From: Chitinophaga pinensis
Lineage (GTDB): Bacteria > Bacteroidota > Bacteroidia > Chitinophagales > Chitinophagaceae
DNA: 64,000 nt
Direction of reading: 5' to 3'
Assembly: GCA_945865645.1 (NCBI GenBank)
Contig: CAMBEI010000006.1
Span: forward strand, 1 to 64,000
The notes beneath the pieces are model-generated. The model did not search any database. It had not been told where the DNA came from and worked only from the letters and a program-made list of their open reading frames with translations. Positions 1-9,856 of this stretch are shown here, in pieces. The first letter of the stretch is position 1; each line of letters opens with the position of its first letter. Made by a program: the position numbers and the translations under genes.

Positions 1-45
1 ATTACCGGCTACAGCTATATGTTTTATTTTTTTTACTTTTGCCAT
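1..45 (-). CDS. Deoxynucleoside kinase, N-terminal fragment (gene runs off left edge)
   Basis: Reverse complement of 1-45 reads ATG...MAKVKKIKHIAVAGN, matching the start of bacterial deoxyadenosine/deoxyguanosine kinases (KHIAIAGNIGAGKTT P-loop start). Confidence 0.7.
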   Translation of the reverse strand, partial: MAKVKKIKHIAVAGN

Positions 46-135
46 AATTCAATTGTGGATTTACGCGTTTCGGTTTTAATTTAAAGATAAGCGGAGCAAC
101 TAAAGTAAACAAATTATGGAATCAAATACTTGAAA

Positions 136-1140
136 TCAAAAATAATTTAATCCCATTGCCTTTCTTACCTGTTTCATTGTTTCTGCTGCACTTATGTTAG
201 CCTTTTCGGCACCTTTTTTCATAATTTGTTTTAGACCGTCCTCATCTTTTAAAATAGCATCTACTTTATTGCGTATAGGAGCTATAAAATTCACCATATC
301 GCAGGCAAGTTGTTTTTTTAAATCTCCATATCGGATAGAGCAGTTATTATAATCATCCTCAAAATGCTGAATCGTAGCTGGTGTACAAACCAAATTCATC
401 AATGTAAAAATATTTTCTATATAATCTGGTTTAGGTGCATTTTTTTCAGAAGGGCCACTATCTGTTTTTGCCTTCATTACTTTTTTTATAATCATGTCAT
501 CACTATCGGCCAAATACAAAGTAGCCAATTGACTTTCACTTTTACTCATTTTACCTTCTCCGTCAAGGCTTGGAACTTTTACTAGTTTTTGGTTATAATT
601 AAAAGCTACAGGCTCAGGAAAAACCTCCCCATAACGATGATTAAATCGGTTAGTAAATGTTCGAGCCATTTCTAAATGTTGTTCTTGATCTTTACCAACA
701 GGAACATATTTGGCTCTGTGTAAAATAATATCAGCAGTTTGCAAAACCGGATAAGTAAGTAAGCCTGCATTTACATTTTCAGGATTTAAACGTACTTTAT
801 CTTTAAAAGTGGTGGTCTTTTCCAACTCCCCTTTATAAGCCATCATATTTAAATAAAGATATAATTCTGCTGTTTCTGATAAATGACTCTGGCAATATAA
901 AGCCACTTTATCAGGATCAAGGCCACAAGCAATGTTCTCGGCTAATACTCTGTATACATTTGCTTTTAGCTCTTTTGTATCAGGATGTGTGGTTAAAGAA
1001 TGTAAATCAGCAACCATAAAAAAACAGTTAAACTCTTCCTGCATTTTTACATAATTACTAATTGCGCCAAAATAATTGCCCAAATGCAAAAATCCGGTTG
1101 GACGGATGCCGCTCATTACAATATCTTTTTTCTTTTCCAT
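136..1140 (-). CDS. trpS: Tryptophanyl-tRNA synthetase
   Basis: MSGIRPTGFLHLGNYFGAI (HIGH-like) and GKMSKS (KMSKS) motifs, 334 aa. Confidence 0.97.
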   Translation of the reverse strand: MEKKKDIVMSGIRPTGFLHLGNYFGAISNYVKMQEEFNCFFMVADLHSLTTHPDTKELKANVYRVLAENIACGLDPDKVALYCQSHLSETAELYLYLNMMAYKGELEKTTTFKDKVRLNPENVNAGLLTYPVLQTADIILHRAKYVPVGKDQEQHLEMARTFTNRFNHRYGEVFPEPVAFNYNQKLVKVPSLDGEGKMSKSESQLATLYLADSDDMIIKKVMKAKTDSGPSEKNAPKPDYIENIFTLMNLVCTPATIQHFEDDYNNCSIRYGDLKKQLACDMVNFIAPIRNKVDAILKDEDGLKQIMKKGAEKANISAAETMKQVRKAMGLNYF

Positions 1141-1438
1141 TAGTTGGCGAAGATAAGGAAAGTTGGCACTTGACCGTTAGACATTGGTAAATTTTCCATT
1201 CATAATTACAATATACCGACTGCCAACTGGCAAGGGCATACTGCAAACTATCTATTATATTTGCCTTATTAAGTAAAAGGAAGCATCCTGTTGATTAAGG
1301 GGTATAAAATGCAACCATACTCAGTGATTAGTTTTAACAAAAATCGTAAATAGTTGAATTATTTTTTAAAGATTTAATATTGGTCCATAATCTTTAAATA
1401 TGCTTCAATTAAAATAAACAATAATTAATATTTAATTT

Positions 1439-2152
1439 ATGCAAGGCATTATTCATTTAGAAAATATTTGTAAAAGTTACTACCTTGGTAAAAATGAGTT
1501 AGAAGTATTAAAAGGTATCTCTTTAGATATTTTAAAAAATGAATACGTTGCATTGATGGGACCAAGTGGCTCAGGAAAATCTACCTTAATGAATATTTTA
1601 GGTTGTTTGGATACTTCTTCTGCAGGCAAATATATTTTAAATGGAAAAGATGTAAGTTGGATGCTTGATGATGACTTGGCCGAAGTGCGTAATAGGGAAA
1701 TAGGTTTTGTATTTCAGCAATTTAATTTACTACCCCGTTTAACAGCTGCTGAAAATGTGGCACTACCACTTGTATACAGCGGTATTGGTAAAAAAGAAAG
1801 AATAGAAAGGGCTATGGAAGTGTTAACCAGGGTTAAACTGGAAGATCGTAGTCATCATAAACCCAATGAATTAAGTGGCGGACAAGCGCAACGTGTAGCC
1901 ATTGCAAGAGCATTAATAAATAACCCATCTATTATTTTAGCTGATGAGCCAACAGGAAATTTAGATTCAAAAACCTCCTCTGAAATTATGGAGATTATGG
2001 GTAAAATACACGCCGATGGCAACACGGTTATTTTAGTAACACACGAAGAAGATATTTCTCTTTATGCTCACCGGGTAATTAGGCTAAGAGATGGGTTAAT
2101 TGAAACTGACAAAATAAATAAAAGTCCTGCAATAGCTAATTATTTAATCTAA
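1439..2152 (+). CDS. ABC transporter ATP-binding protein, MacB/LolD type
   Basis: Walker [10 protein letters not shown], signature [15 protein letters not shown], Walker [14 protein letters not shown]. Confidence 0.93.
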   Translation: MQGIIHLENICKSYYLGKNELEVLKGISLDILKNEYVALMGPSGSGKSTLMNILGCLDTSSAGKYILNGKDVSWMLDDDLAEVRNREIGFVFQQFNLLPRLTAAENVALPLVYSGIGKKERIERAMEVLTRVKLEDRSHHKPNELSGGQAQRVAIARALINNPSIILADEPTGNLDSKTSSEIMEIMGKIHADGNTVILVTHEEDISLYAHRVIRLRDGLIETDKINKSPAIANYLI

Positions 2153-2218
2153 ATATTTTTATTCATTTAACAAATTCCAATATTTTTTGTTGTTTTACAA
2201 AACAAAATAGAGTGAAAT

Positions 2219-2782
2219 ATGTCATTTAAAATTTATACAAAAACCGGCGACTTAGGTAAAACCAGTTTAATTGGGGGCACTAAAGTACCCAAGAATAATA
2301 TCCGTATTGATGCTTACGGCACCATTGATGAGTTAAATTCTTTTATCGGGTTAACGTCTGATCAACTTACACACGAGCCTTCAAAAATTATTTTAAAAGA
2401 AATACAGGATCGTTTATTTACCATTGGATCTTCGCTGGCCTGCGATCCTGATAGGGAAACTCAATTAAAAATTCCGGACTTAAAAGAAATAGATGTTGTG
2501 CTGCTAGAAAACGAAATTGACAAAATGAGTGAGGTATTAACCGTTATGAAATCTTTCATTCTTCCTGGTGGCCATGTTGCTATTTCTACGGCTCATGTTA
2601 CGCGCTGTGTTTGTAGGCGAGCAGAGCGAATTTGTGTAAATATGCAGGAAAACGATTTATTTGTAGATCCTTTGATTATAAAATATTTAAACAGACTTAG
2701 TGATTACTTGTTTGTATTATCTAGATTTATAGGCCATTTATTAAGGGTGGAGGATATACCGTGGAAACCAAGAGTTAACTAG
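2219..2782 (+). CDS. Cob(I)yrinic acid a,c-diamide adenosyltransferase, PduO type
   Basis: KIYTKTGDLGKTSLIGG start and AHVTRCVCRRAER...LNRLSDYLFVLSRF signature. Confidence 0.95.
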   Translation: MSFKIYTKTGDLGKTSLIGGTKVPKNNIRIDAYGTIDELNSFIGLTSDQLTHEPSKIILKEIQDRLFTIGSSLACDPDRETQLKIPDLKEIDVVLLENEIDKMSEVLTVMKSFILPGGHVAISTAHVTRCVCRRAERICVNMQENDLFVDPLIIKYLNRLSDYLFVLSRFIGHLLRVEDIPWKPRVN

Positions 2783-2802
2783 TGCATCAGGATATTAACT
2801 AA

Positions 2803-3453
2803 TTAGCACATTACTCCATCTTTCATCATCAGAATTCTATCGCTCAATTTCGCTAGCTGCTCATTATGTGTAACAATTAAAAATGTTTGTTCAAACTTAT
2901 TACGCAACTCAATAAATAAGTTGTGTAATTCTTTGGCATTGGCGCTATCGAGATTCCCAGTTGGTTCATCTGCCATTATAATAGAAGGGGTATTTATTAA
3001 TGCCCGGGCAACTGCCACTCTTTGCTGCTCGCCTCCAGAAAGTTGTTGCGGTTTATTATTTAAACGGCTACTAAGACCTAAAGTTTTCAACAATTCGGTT
3101 GCTTTTATAACCACTTCCTTCTTTTTTATGCCTGCAATCCAAGCTGGAATACAAACATTTTCTAAGGCCGTAAATTCTGGTAATAGGTGATGAAACTGAA
3201 AAACAAACCCAATATGTTTGTTTCTAAATGTCGATAATTTTCTTCCGCTAAGGGTTTCTATATGCTGATTGTTTAGTATAATTTGTCCTTTATCTGCCGT
3301 ATCTAAACTGCCTAAAATGTGCAACAGCGTGCTTTTTCCAGCACCAGATGATCCAACGATACTAACAATTTCTCCTTTCTTAATAGATATATCAACTCCT
3401 TTTAACACCGCAAGGTGACCATATTTTTTATAAATACCTGTAGCCGTTAACAT
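2803..3453 (-). CDS. lolD: ABC transporter ATP-binding protein, LolD-like
   Basis: [43 protein letters not shown]. Internal start [12 protein letters not shown] preferred over the track start at 3504. Confidence 0.88.
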   Translation of the reverse strand: MLTATGIYKKYGHLAVLKGVDISIKKGEIVSIVGSSGAGKSTLLHILGSLDTADKGQIILNNQHIETLSGRKLSTFRNKHIGFVFQFHHLLPEFTALENVCIPAWIAGIKKKEVVIKATELLKTLGLSSRLNNKPQQLSGGEQQRVAVARALINTPSIIMADEPTGNLDSANAKELHNLFIELRNKFEQTFLIVTHNEQLAKLSDRILMMKDGVMC

Positions 3454-3563
3454 AGGTCGAAAATAGGCAATAATTGTGTGTTTTAGCTTTAAAAACAACA
3501 ACATTTATGGTTTTATGCCCCATTGAATTGCAAAGTTGAAAAAAAGGGATAAAAAAAACACTT

Positions 3564-3593
3564 TTGGTTATTCGGTTTGAACTTCTACATTTG
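3564..3593 (+). promoter_or_regulatory. Bacteroidota-type promoter (TTG-N19-TACATTTG) upstream of the DUF2795 gene
   Basis: TTG at 3564-3566, 19-nt spacer, TACATTTG at 3586-3593; fits the -33 TTG / -7 TAnnTTTG consensus; ATG at 3617. Confidence 0.7.
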
Positions 3594-3616
3594 CAAAAAA
3601 TAAACCCTTTACAAAA

Positions 3617-3838
3617 ATGTTTTGGACACTAGAATTAGCCTCTCATTTAGAAGATGCCCCTTGGCCGGCAACAAAAGATGAATTAATAGATTTTTCAATC
3701 CGTAGCGGTGCGCCTATTGAGGTTGTGGAAAATTTACAAGAGTTGGAAGACGAAGGCGAAATATATGAAGGCCTTGACGATATTTGGCCAGATTACCCTA
3801 GCCAAGAAGATTTCTTTTTTAATGAAGATGAATATTAA
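3617..3838 (+). CDS. DUF2795-like small acidic protein
   Basis: MFWTLELASHLEDAPWPATKDELIDFSIRSGAPIEVVENLQELEDEGE...WPDYPSQEDFFFNEDEY, recognisable DUF2795-type Bacteroidota protein. Confidence 0.85.
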   Translation: MFWTLELASHLEDAPWPATKDELIDFSIRSGAPIEVVENLQELEDEGEIYEGLDDIWPDYPSQEDFFFNEDEY

Positions 3839-3912
3839 AAATTCACCCAAGGATAAACTCATTAATTTAATAATCTTTGCTTTTCTATTAAATATTAATT
3901 GCAAAAATAATT

Positions 3913-3937
3913 AAGCCTCCTGAAAATCAGGAGGCTT
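3913..3937. terminator. Bidirectional intrinsic terminator hairpin
   Basis: AAGCCTCCTGA-AAA-TCAGGAGGCTT, 11-bp perfect stem between convergent genes. Confidence 0.85.
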
Positions 3938-3999
3938 CTTAATATATTGAAAGACCAAATTATTCCTATTGATATTGGAAGCGTTACTAGTCTTTTTTG

Positions 4000-4806
4000 T
4001 TACATTTTATTAATAACTGCTTCGGTTACACCGGTAAAAGAAAATCCACCATCATGAAATAAATTTTGCATGGTTACCATCCTTGTCATATCGCTAAACA
4101 TCATTACAATATAATTGGCACAGTCATCGGCACTGGCATTACCCAAAGGACTCATTTTTTCGGCATACTCAACAAAGCCATCAAATCCCTTTACACCACT
4201 ACCGGCTGTAGTAAGTACTGGAGATTGTGAAATAGTATTTACCCTAACGTGTTTTTTAACGCCGTAATGATATCCAAAACTTCTGCCTACACTTTCCAGT
4301 AAAGCTTTTGCATCGGCCATTTCATTATAATCTGGAAATACACGCTGAGCAGCAATATAAGATAATGCAACCACGCTACCCCAATCGTTTATTGCATCCA
4401 TCTTCATAGCCGTAGCTAAAACACGATGTAAGCTAATGGCTGATATGTCGAGCGATTTAGCATTAAATCCATAATCAATTTCGGTATAATGTTTACCCTT
4501 ACGCACATTTATACTCATGCCAATAGAATGAAGGATAAAATCTACCCCTCCGCCAAAATGTTCCATGGACTTAGTTATTAAATTAGTTACGTCTTCATTA
4601 CTGCTAACATCACAAGGAATTACTGGCGCATTAAGAATCTCGGCCAACTTATTAATCTCACCCATGCGCATAGCAACAGGGGCATTAGTTAAAATCAATT
4701 CCGCCCCTTCTGCATGGCAGCGCAAAGCCGTACGCCAGGCTATGGATCTTTCGTCTAATGCACCAAAAATAATTCCTCTTTTCCCCTTTAACAAGTTATA
4801 CGACAT
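4000..4806 (-). CDS. fabI: Enoyl-[acyl-carrier-protein] reductase (NADH)
   Basis: MSYNLLKGKRGIIFGALDERSIAWRTA..., ILHSIGM, SYIAAQRVFPDYNEMADAKALLES; start moved inward from 4848. Confidence 0.95.
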   Translation of the reverse strand: MSYNLLKGKRGIIFGALDERSIAWRTALRCHAEGAELILTNAPVAMRMGEINKLAEILNAPVIPCDVSSNEDVTNLITKSMEHFGGGVDFILHSIGMSINVRKGKHYTEIDYGFNAKSLDISAISLHRVLATAMKMDAINDWGSVVALSYIAAQRVFPDYNEMADAKALLESVGRSFGYHYGVKKHVRVNTISQSPVLTTAGSGVKGFDGFVEYAEKMSPLGNASADDCANYIVMMFSDMTRMVTMQNLFHDGGFSFTGVTEAVINKM

Positions 4807-4994
4807 ACTTATATTTTTTAAAATGATTGAACAACAAAAATAAGACACTTAATCATTTAAAGAAAAACTCTTTATAATGATATAATATTTGACCAAAAGT
4901 AAACACTAAAAGTAAGATAGCAACTAAATGAATAGCAATGTACAAGAAGAAATACTGAATTGAATGCCTTGGAATTAATTTTTTTATTAAATAT

Positions 4995-6653
4995 TTAATT
5001 CCCCACCATCTCCCTAGCGTTCTGTAACGCTGCTGCAGTGGGCTTCTCTCCACTTAGCATTTGAGCAATGATAACAATCCGCTCATCATTATTTAGCAAC
5101 CTTATAGATGTTACAATTTTATCATTTTTAATTAGCTTATACACAAAATAATGTGCATCTGCCTTGGCGGCTATTTGTGGCTGGTGTGTAATAGATATTA
5201 CCTGATGGGAAAGTGAAAGTTCTTTCATAATATTGCCCACCTGCTTGGCCGCTTCACCACTTATGCCAGTATCTATTTCATCAAATATTAAAGTTGGTAA
5301 TTGTAGTTTTTTTGCAACAAGCGATTTAATACACAACATCAGTCTGCTTAACTCCCCTCCGCTAGCTACTTTACGCAATGGTTCAAAGCGGTTGCTTTTA
5401 TTTGCATCAAACAAAAATTCTACCCTATCCATACCGGATTCGCTTAGGGTATCCAAAGCTTTTATTTCGCTAGCAAACCGAGCATTGGGCATACCTACTT
5501 GCGCCAATAATTTGTTTACACTAACTGCAAATAGCAGAATCGTTTTTTGGCGATTGGCGGAAATTATTTGCGCGGTAATATCGCACTGTTTGAATAACTC
5601 ATTTGTTTGAATTTCTTTTTGCTGTATGGCTTCTCTTATGTTTAAAATTTGATTCAACTTCTTCTGTAATTCATCTTTTAATACTTTTAACTCATTGGTT
5701 GTTGTTACACCATGTTTCTTTTGAAGTTTATATCCCATTGAAATACGATCGCTAACAAATTGTATACGATCGGCACTATAAGTAACTGCGCTATTAATAT
5801 GTTCTAACTCATCAGCAATATCTGCCAAATCTAACTGAGCACTTTTCAAGCGTTGCGACAGTTCTGCTATTGCAGGATGATACTCATTAAGTGCGTGTAA
5901 TTTATTGTATAAAGATTTTAATTGCTGAACAATTGGTATTTCATTTTCTTTTAGTTCGTAGTAAATTCCGACAAGTTCCTGCTTTACATTTTCTGAATTA
6001 TTTAACAACTTTAATTCTACTTGTAGTTCTTCTAGTTCATTTGCTGTAAAATTTGCTTCATTAAGCTCATCAAACAAAAACTGATTATAATCCAATGCTG
6101 CATTGGCTGCTGCTTGTTCAGCCTGCAAAGCAACTAATTCTTTTTTAGTTGTTTTGTAATGGTAAAAAATCTGTTGGTATTGTATCAGTAACTCTATATT
6201 CCCGGCTAATGCATCCAAAACTTCTTGTTGAAAATCAGATGAGCTTAGTTCTTGCGTATCAAACTGCTGGTGCAAATCAACCAATAAAATACTGAGAGAT
6301 TTAAGTTGATTCAAATTTACCAGCGTATCATTAATAAATGCCCTTGATTTGCCATTAGATCCAATTTCGCGCCTTATCATCAACATAATTTCCTCATCCA
6401 AATCATTTGCTTTCAAAAAATTCTGTACCGCTTTATTATTGATAGCTTTAAACGATCCTTCAATAACTGTTTTGTTTTCATTTAACTGCAGCACACTACT
6501 ATCGACTCTATCGCCTAATATTAGGCTTAATGCACCCATTAAAATACTTTTTCCTGCTCCAGTTTCACCAGTTATTATATTCAGTTTATCCGAAAAGTCT
6601 ATTTCTAGTTCGTTAATAATAGCGTAGTTCTTTATATTTAATTTTTGAAGCAT
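4995..6653 (-). CDS. recN: DNA repair protein RecN
   Basis: MLQKLNIKNYAIINELEIDFSDKLNIITGETGAGKSI; C-terminal LIFDEIDTGISGEAAKQVG...VISITHQPQIAAKADAHY. Confidence 0.97.
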   Translation of the reverse strand: MLQKLNIKNYAIINELEIDFSDKLNIITGETGAGKSILMGALSLILGDRVDSSVLQLNENKTVIEGSFKAINNKAVQNFLKANDLDEEIMLMIRREIGSNGKSRAFINDTLVNLNQLKSLSILLVDLHQQFDTQELSSSDFQQEVLDALAGNIELLIQYQQIFYHYKTTKKELVALQAEQAAANAALDYNQFLFDELNEANFTANELEELQVELKLLNNSENVKQELVGIYYELKENEIPIVQQLKSLYNKLHALNEYHPAIAELSQRLKSAQLDLADIADELEHINSAVTYSADRIQFVSDRISMGYKLQKKHGVTTTNELKVLKDELQKKLNQILNIREAIQQKEIQTNELFKQCDITAQIISANRQKTILLFAVSVNKLLAQVGMPNARFASEIKALDTLSESGMDRVEFLFDANKSNRFEPLRKVASGGELSRLMLCIKSLVAKKLQLPTLIFDEIDTGISGEAAKQVGNIMKELSLSHQVISITHQPQIAAKADAHYFVYKLIKNDKIVTSIRLLNNDERIVIIAQMLSGEKPTAAALQNAREMVGN

Positions 6654-6722
6654 AAGTTCTTATAAAAGAATAGCAAATTAGTAAATTAGCTACAGCTTTA
6701 TGAAATAACTTGTACAAATAAA

Positions 6723-6747
6723 AAGAGTCCACAAATTGTGAACTCTT
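6723..6747 (-). terminator. Intrinsic terminator downstream of the zinc-ribbon gene
   Basis: On minus strand AAGAGTTCACAA-ttt-GTGGACTCTT followed by TTTATTTG; one mismatch in stem. Confidence 0.65.
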
Positions 6748-6869
6748 CTGTTATATTGTATTACTTACAAAGCTAGATGGATTATATGGTTTATATTTAT
6801 TAAAGGTTATTTACGCAAATAATTTAAGCCTCTATTAGAAATCATCATCTCGTGTCTTTTTGCCAAAAC

Positions 6870-7625
6870 TTACTTCACCACCACAGTATTATTCAAATCT
6901 GCATCTACTAAAATACGTCCGCAGTTTTCGCAAACCATAATCTTCTTACGTAATTTAATTTCGCTTTGCTTTTGTGGAGGAATTGCGTGAAAACAACCGC
7001 CGCAACTATCTCTTTCTACGGCAACCACAGCCAATCCATTGCGATAATTTTTACGAATACGATCATAGCTCGTCAGTAAACGATCATCTGCGTGCTTCCT
7101 AGCATTTTCAGCTTCTTTATTATAATGTTTTTCTTCTTTTTCTGTTTCGCTGATAATTTTTTCAAGCTCTCCTTTTTTACCAACCAAATGCCCTTCTTTA
7201 TTAGCTACTGCTTTTTTTGCAGCTTCTAGTTGTCTTGCTTTATCAGCAATTTCTTCGGTAGCATCTTTTATATGTTTTTCGCAAAGTTTTACTTCTAAAG
7301 TCTGCATTTCTATCTCTTTGTTAATAGCTTCAAACTCTCGATTATTTTTTACATTATCGCTGTCTTTTTCATATTTTTTTACTAGAGCATCAGCTTCTTT
7401 AATACCTTCTTTCTTTTGGGCAATAAATTCTTGAATACCATTTATTTCTTCTTCTACACGGGTTTGCCTTGCATGCAATCCTTCAATTTCATCTTCCAAA
7501 TCTTTTACCTCCATGGGTAATTCACCTTTTAGAATTTGAATTTCATCTAGCTTACAATCTACTTTTTGCAAAAGTACCAATGCGCTTAATTTTTCTTCAA
7601 TCGAAAATTCTTTAACTGCAGCCAT
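6870..7625 (-). CDS. C4-type zinc ribbon coiled-coil protein (zf-RING_7 / CdsZ-like)
   Basis: Long coiled coil, then RDSCGGCFHAIPPQKQSEIKLRKKIMVCENCGRILV zinc ribbon. Confidence 0.88.
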   Translation of the reverse strand: MAAVKEFSIEEKLSALVLLQKVDCKLDEIQILKGELPMEVKDLEDEIEGLHARQTRVEEEINGIQEFIAQKKEGIKEADALVKKYEKDSDNVKNNREFEAINKEIEMQTLEVKLCEKHIKDATEEIADKARQLEAAKKAVANKEGHLVGKKGELEKIISETEKEEKHYNKEAENARKHADDRLLTSYDRIRKNYRNGLAVVAVERDSCGGCFHAIPPQKQSEIKLRKKIMVCENCGRILVDADLNNTVVVK

Positions 7626-7652
7626 ATTATTTTTGAAGTTTGATATTTTAAA

Positions 7653-8750
7653 TTACAGGAAGTAATGAACCGGATTGGTTTTTACACCTGTTTTAAGGAC
7701 GGCAAAGGTAGGGAATTTTTGTCTCAAAATATCAAATAACAAATCGATTGTAAACTGTTCGCTCTCAAAATGGCCAATATCGGCCAAAACTAACTTGCTA
7801 TTGGCATCAAAAAACTCATGATACTTTACGTCCCCAGTAATGTAAAAATCAACACCAGTAGCTATTGCGGCATTAATTAAGAAGCTCCCAGCCCCTCCAC
7901 ATAGGGCTACTTTTTTTATCATTTTATCTAATAAAGGGGTATGACGTATTACAGAAAGATTGAATCTTTCTTTTAACAGCTCTAAAAATGCCTTTTCGCT
8001 TACAGGCTCCAACAATTCGCCAACTAACCCTGATCCTACCTGCTGATTTACATTGTTGAGTGTAATAATATCGTATGCCACTTCTTCGTAGGGATGGGCG
8101 TCCATCATCGCTTTTAAAATATTTTGCTCCTGCCAAGCTGGAAAAATTATTTCCATTTTAACTTCTGCTTCGGTATGCCGATCGCCAAGTTTACCCAAAA
8201 ATGGCATGCTTCCTTCCCCAGGCTTAAAAGTGCTTAACCCCACCATATTAAAACTACACTCACTATAATTACTGATATGTCCCCCACCTGCTTCAAAAAT
8301 AGCCGATCGCAGTTTTTCTGCCTGCGCAACTGGCACAAAAGTGAATAATTTTTTTAGGATTTCATTTTTAGGCTGAAGAATTTTTAAATTGAGTAATTGT
8401 AATTTATTAGCTATAGACCCATTAACACCCTGTATCACATTATCTAGATTAGTATGAATAGCATAAATGGCAATATCATTTTTAATAGCAGTAATCACCG
8501 TTTTTTCTACATAGTTTTTACCCGTAATTTTTTGTAGCCCGCCAAAAACAATAGGATGATGTGCTACAATAAGGTTGCAGTTTTTTTCAATTGCCTCTAA
8601 TACTACTTCTTCAGTTGCATCTAATGTGGTAATAATACCAGTGCATTGCCAGCTATTATTACCTATAATTAAACCGGCATTGTCATAGCCCTCCTGCAAC
8701 GATAGCGGTGCAACCAACTCTAAAAAAGAGGTAATTTCTTGTATCTTCAT
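7653..8750 (-). CDS. Nif3-like dinuclear metal center hexameric protein
   Basis: EGYDNAGLIIG, NLIVAHHPIVFGGLQ, AIHTNLDNV, VALCGGAGS, DIGHFESEQFTIDLL motifs. Confidence 0.93.
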   Translation of the reverse strand: MKIQEITSFLELVAPLSLQEGYDNAGLIIGNNSWQCTGIITTLDATEEVVLEAIEKNCNLIVAHHPIVFGGLQKITGKNYVEKTVITAIKNDIAIYAIHTNLDNVIQGVNGSIANKLQLLNLKILQPKNEILKKLFTFVPVAQAEKLRSAIFEAGGGHISNYSECSFNMVGLSTFKPGEGSMPFLGKLGDRHTEAEVKMEIIFPAWQEQNILKAMMDAHPYEEVAYDIITLNNVNQQVGSGLVGELLEPVSEKAFLELLKERFNLSVIRHTPLLDKMIKKVALCGGAGSFLINAAIATGVDFYITGDVKYHEFFDANSKLVLADIGHFESEQFTIDLLFDILRQKFPTFAVLKTGVKTNPVHYFL

Positions 8751-8766
8751 TTTTCTAAATTATAAT

Positions 8767-9006
8767 ATGAATTCGAACAAACTCTATAACCTTTACAAAA
8801 CAAAGATGCAAAAAATTGCTGATTCTAAATACGCTTCAGCCGTTTTGCAGTGAAACCAAGAAACTTACTTGCCTCCAAAAGGTAATAATATTAAGGACCG
8901 ACAGCTGGCTACATTAAATTAAATAGCACACCAATTATTTACCGAAAATAGAACAGGAAATTTACTGAATGACCTTATTTCTGCAGATAATTTAACAACT
9001 AAATAA
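8767..9006 (+). pseudogene. Truncated remnant of carboxypeptidase Taq (peptidase family M32), N-terminal ~80 codons with two in-frame stops
   Basis: Frame from ATG 8767: MNSNKLYNLYKTKMQKIADSKYASAVLQ*NQETYLPPKGNNIKDRQLATLN*IAHQLFTENRTGNLLNDLISADNLTTK*; stops TGA 8851-8853 and TAA 8920-8922. Matches M32 N-termini of the form (KMQ.IADVKYASAVLQWDQETYMPPKG...RQLATLSE.AHELF). Confidence 0.82.
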
Positions 9007-9099
9007 TGAAGCTATTTGTCTACTTTTGGACTGTACTAAAAAGGGGGAGCTTACATATTCATAAGAATGACCATTGTTTTACCAGATAAACCTAAATAA

Positions 9100-9558
9100 G
9101 TGAAAAAATATATTTACATCTGTGTGTCATTTTTTTTTGCATCAATACTAACTGTTTTTATTTTTAATAGTTGTACTAAAACAGTGGCAGAAATTTTACA
9201 AATAACTTATGCGCAACAACAGTTTGAAAATAATATTTTAAATAAAAATTTTCGGGTACACATGGCTATAGATAACGGAAATGACCTTACTGCACAATAC
9301 AATGGCTACACTTTTGTATTGTTTAAATCTACTTATTATAATGGGCCGATGACAGGTGTAAAAAATGCCGTTACACACAACGGCACCTGGAGCAGTAATG
9401 AAGATTACAGTAAATTAATTATTACATTCGCTACCTCGCCAGCAGAGTTTATTTTTTTAAATAGAGAGTGGAAATTCACTAAAAAATCTTTGCCTATTAT
9501 GGAGCTAGCACCTTGGGGCACATTAGTGCCTAAAGTACTTCATATGGAACAATTTTAA
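9100..9558 (+). CDS. Putative lipoprotein of unknown function
   Basis: GTG start; hydrophobic signal ending FIFNSCTK (lipobox-like Cys); intact 152-aa ORF. Confidence 0.6.
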   Translation: MKKYIYICVSFFFASILTVFIFNSCTKTVAEILQITYAQQQFENNILNKNFRVHMAIDNGNDLTAQYNGYTFVLFKSTYYNGPMTGVKNAVTHNGTWSSNEDYSKLIITFATSPAEFIFLNREWKFTKKSLPIMELAPWGTLVPKVLHMEQF

Positions 9559-9578
9559 TAAAAAAAGTGAGCCCTAAA

Positions 9579-9836
9579 TTATCCTTTTAGCTTATTTATT
9601 AGATCAATATATTGTTGCATACTTTCTGCAGCAGTCATCCCTGCTGAAGTAGTCCAAGCGTCATATTTTGCTTTGTTTACAAAATCAAATGGATTAGTTG
9701 GTGCCTCACCTTGCACATCACCCTCAGTTGATTGCTTATATAAAGAATAAAGTTGTAAAAGAATTTCATTACTTGGTTTTTCGCTAAGCAATTTACTGTG
9801 GGCAATTGCTTCTTCAAATTGAGCTTTAATATCCAT
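9579..9836 (-). CDS. Acyl-CoA-binding protein (ACBP family)
   Basis: 85 aa: QFEEAIAHSKLLSEKPSNEILLQLYSLYKQSTEGDVQGEAPTNPFDFVNKAKYDAWTTSAGMTAAESMQQYIDLI; classic ACBP motif (LYxLYKQATxGD...KAKWDAW). Confidence 0.95.
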   Translation of the reverse strand: MDIKAQFEEAIAHSKLLSEKPSNEILLQLYSLYKQSTEGDVQGEAPTNPFDFVNKAKYDAWTTSAGMTAAESMQQYIDLINKLKG

Positions 9837-9856
9837 AAAGTTTTTTGCAAAGTTAT

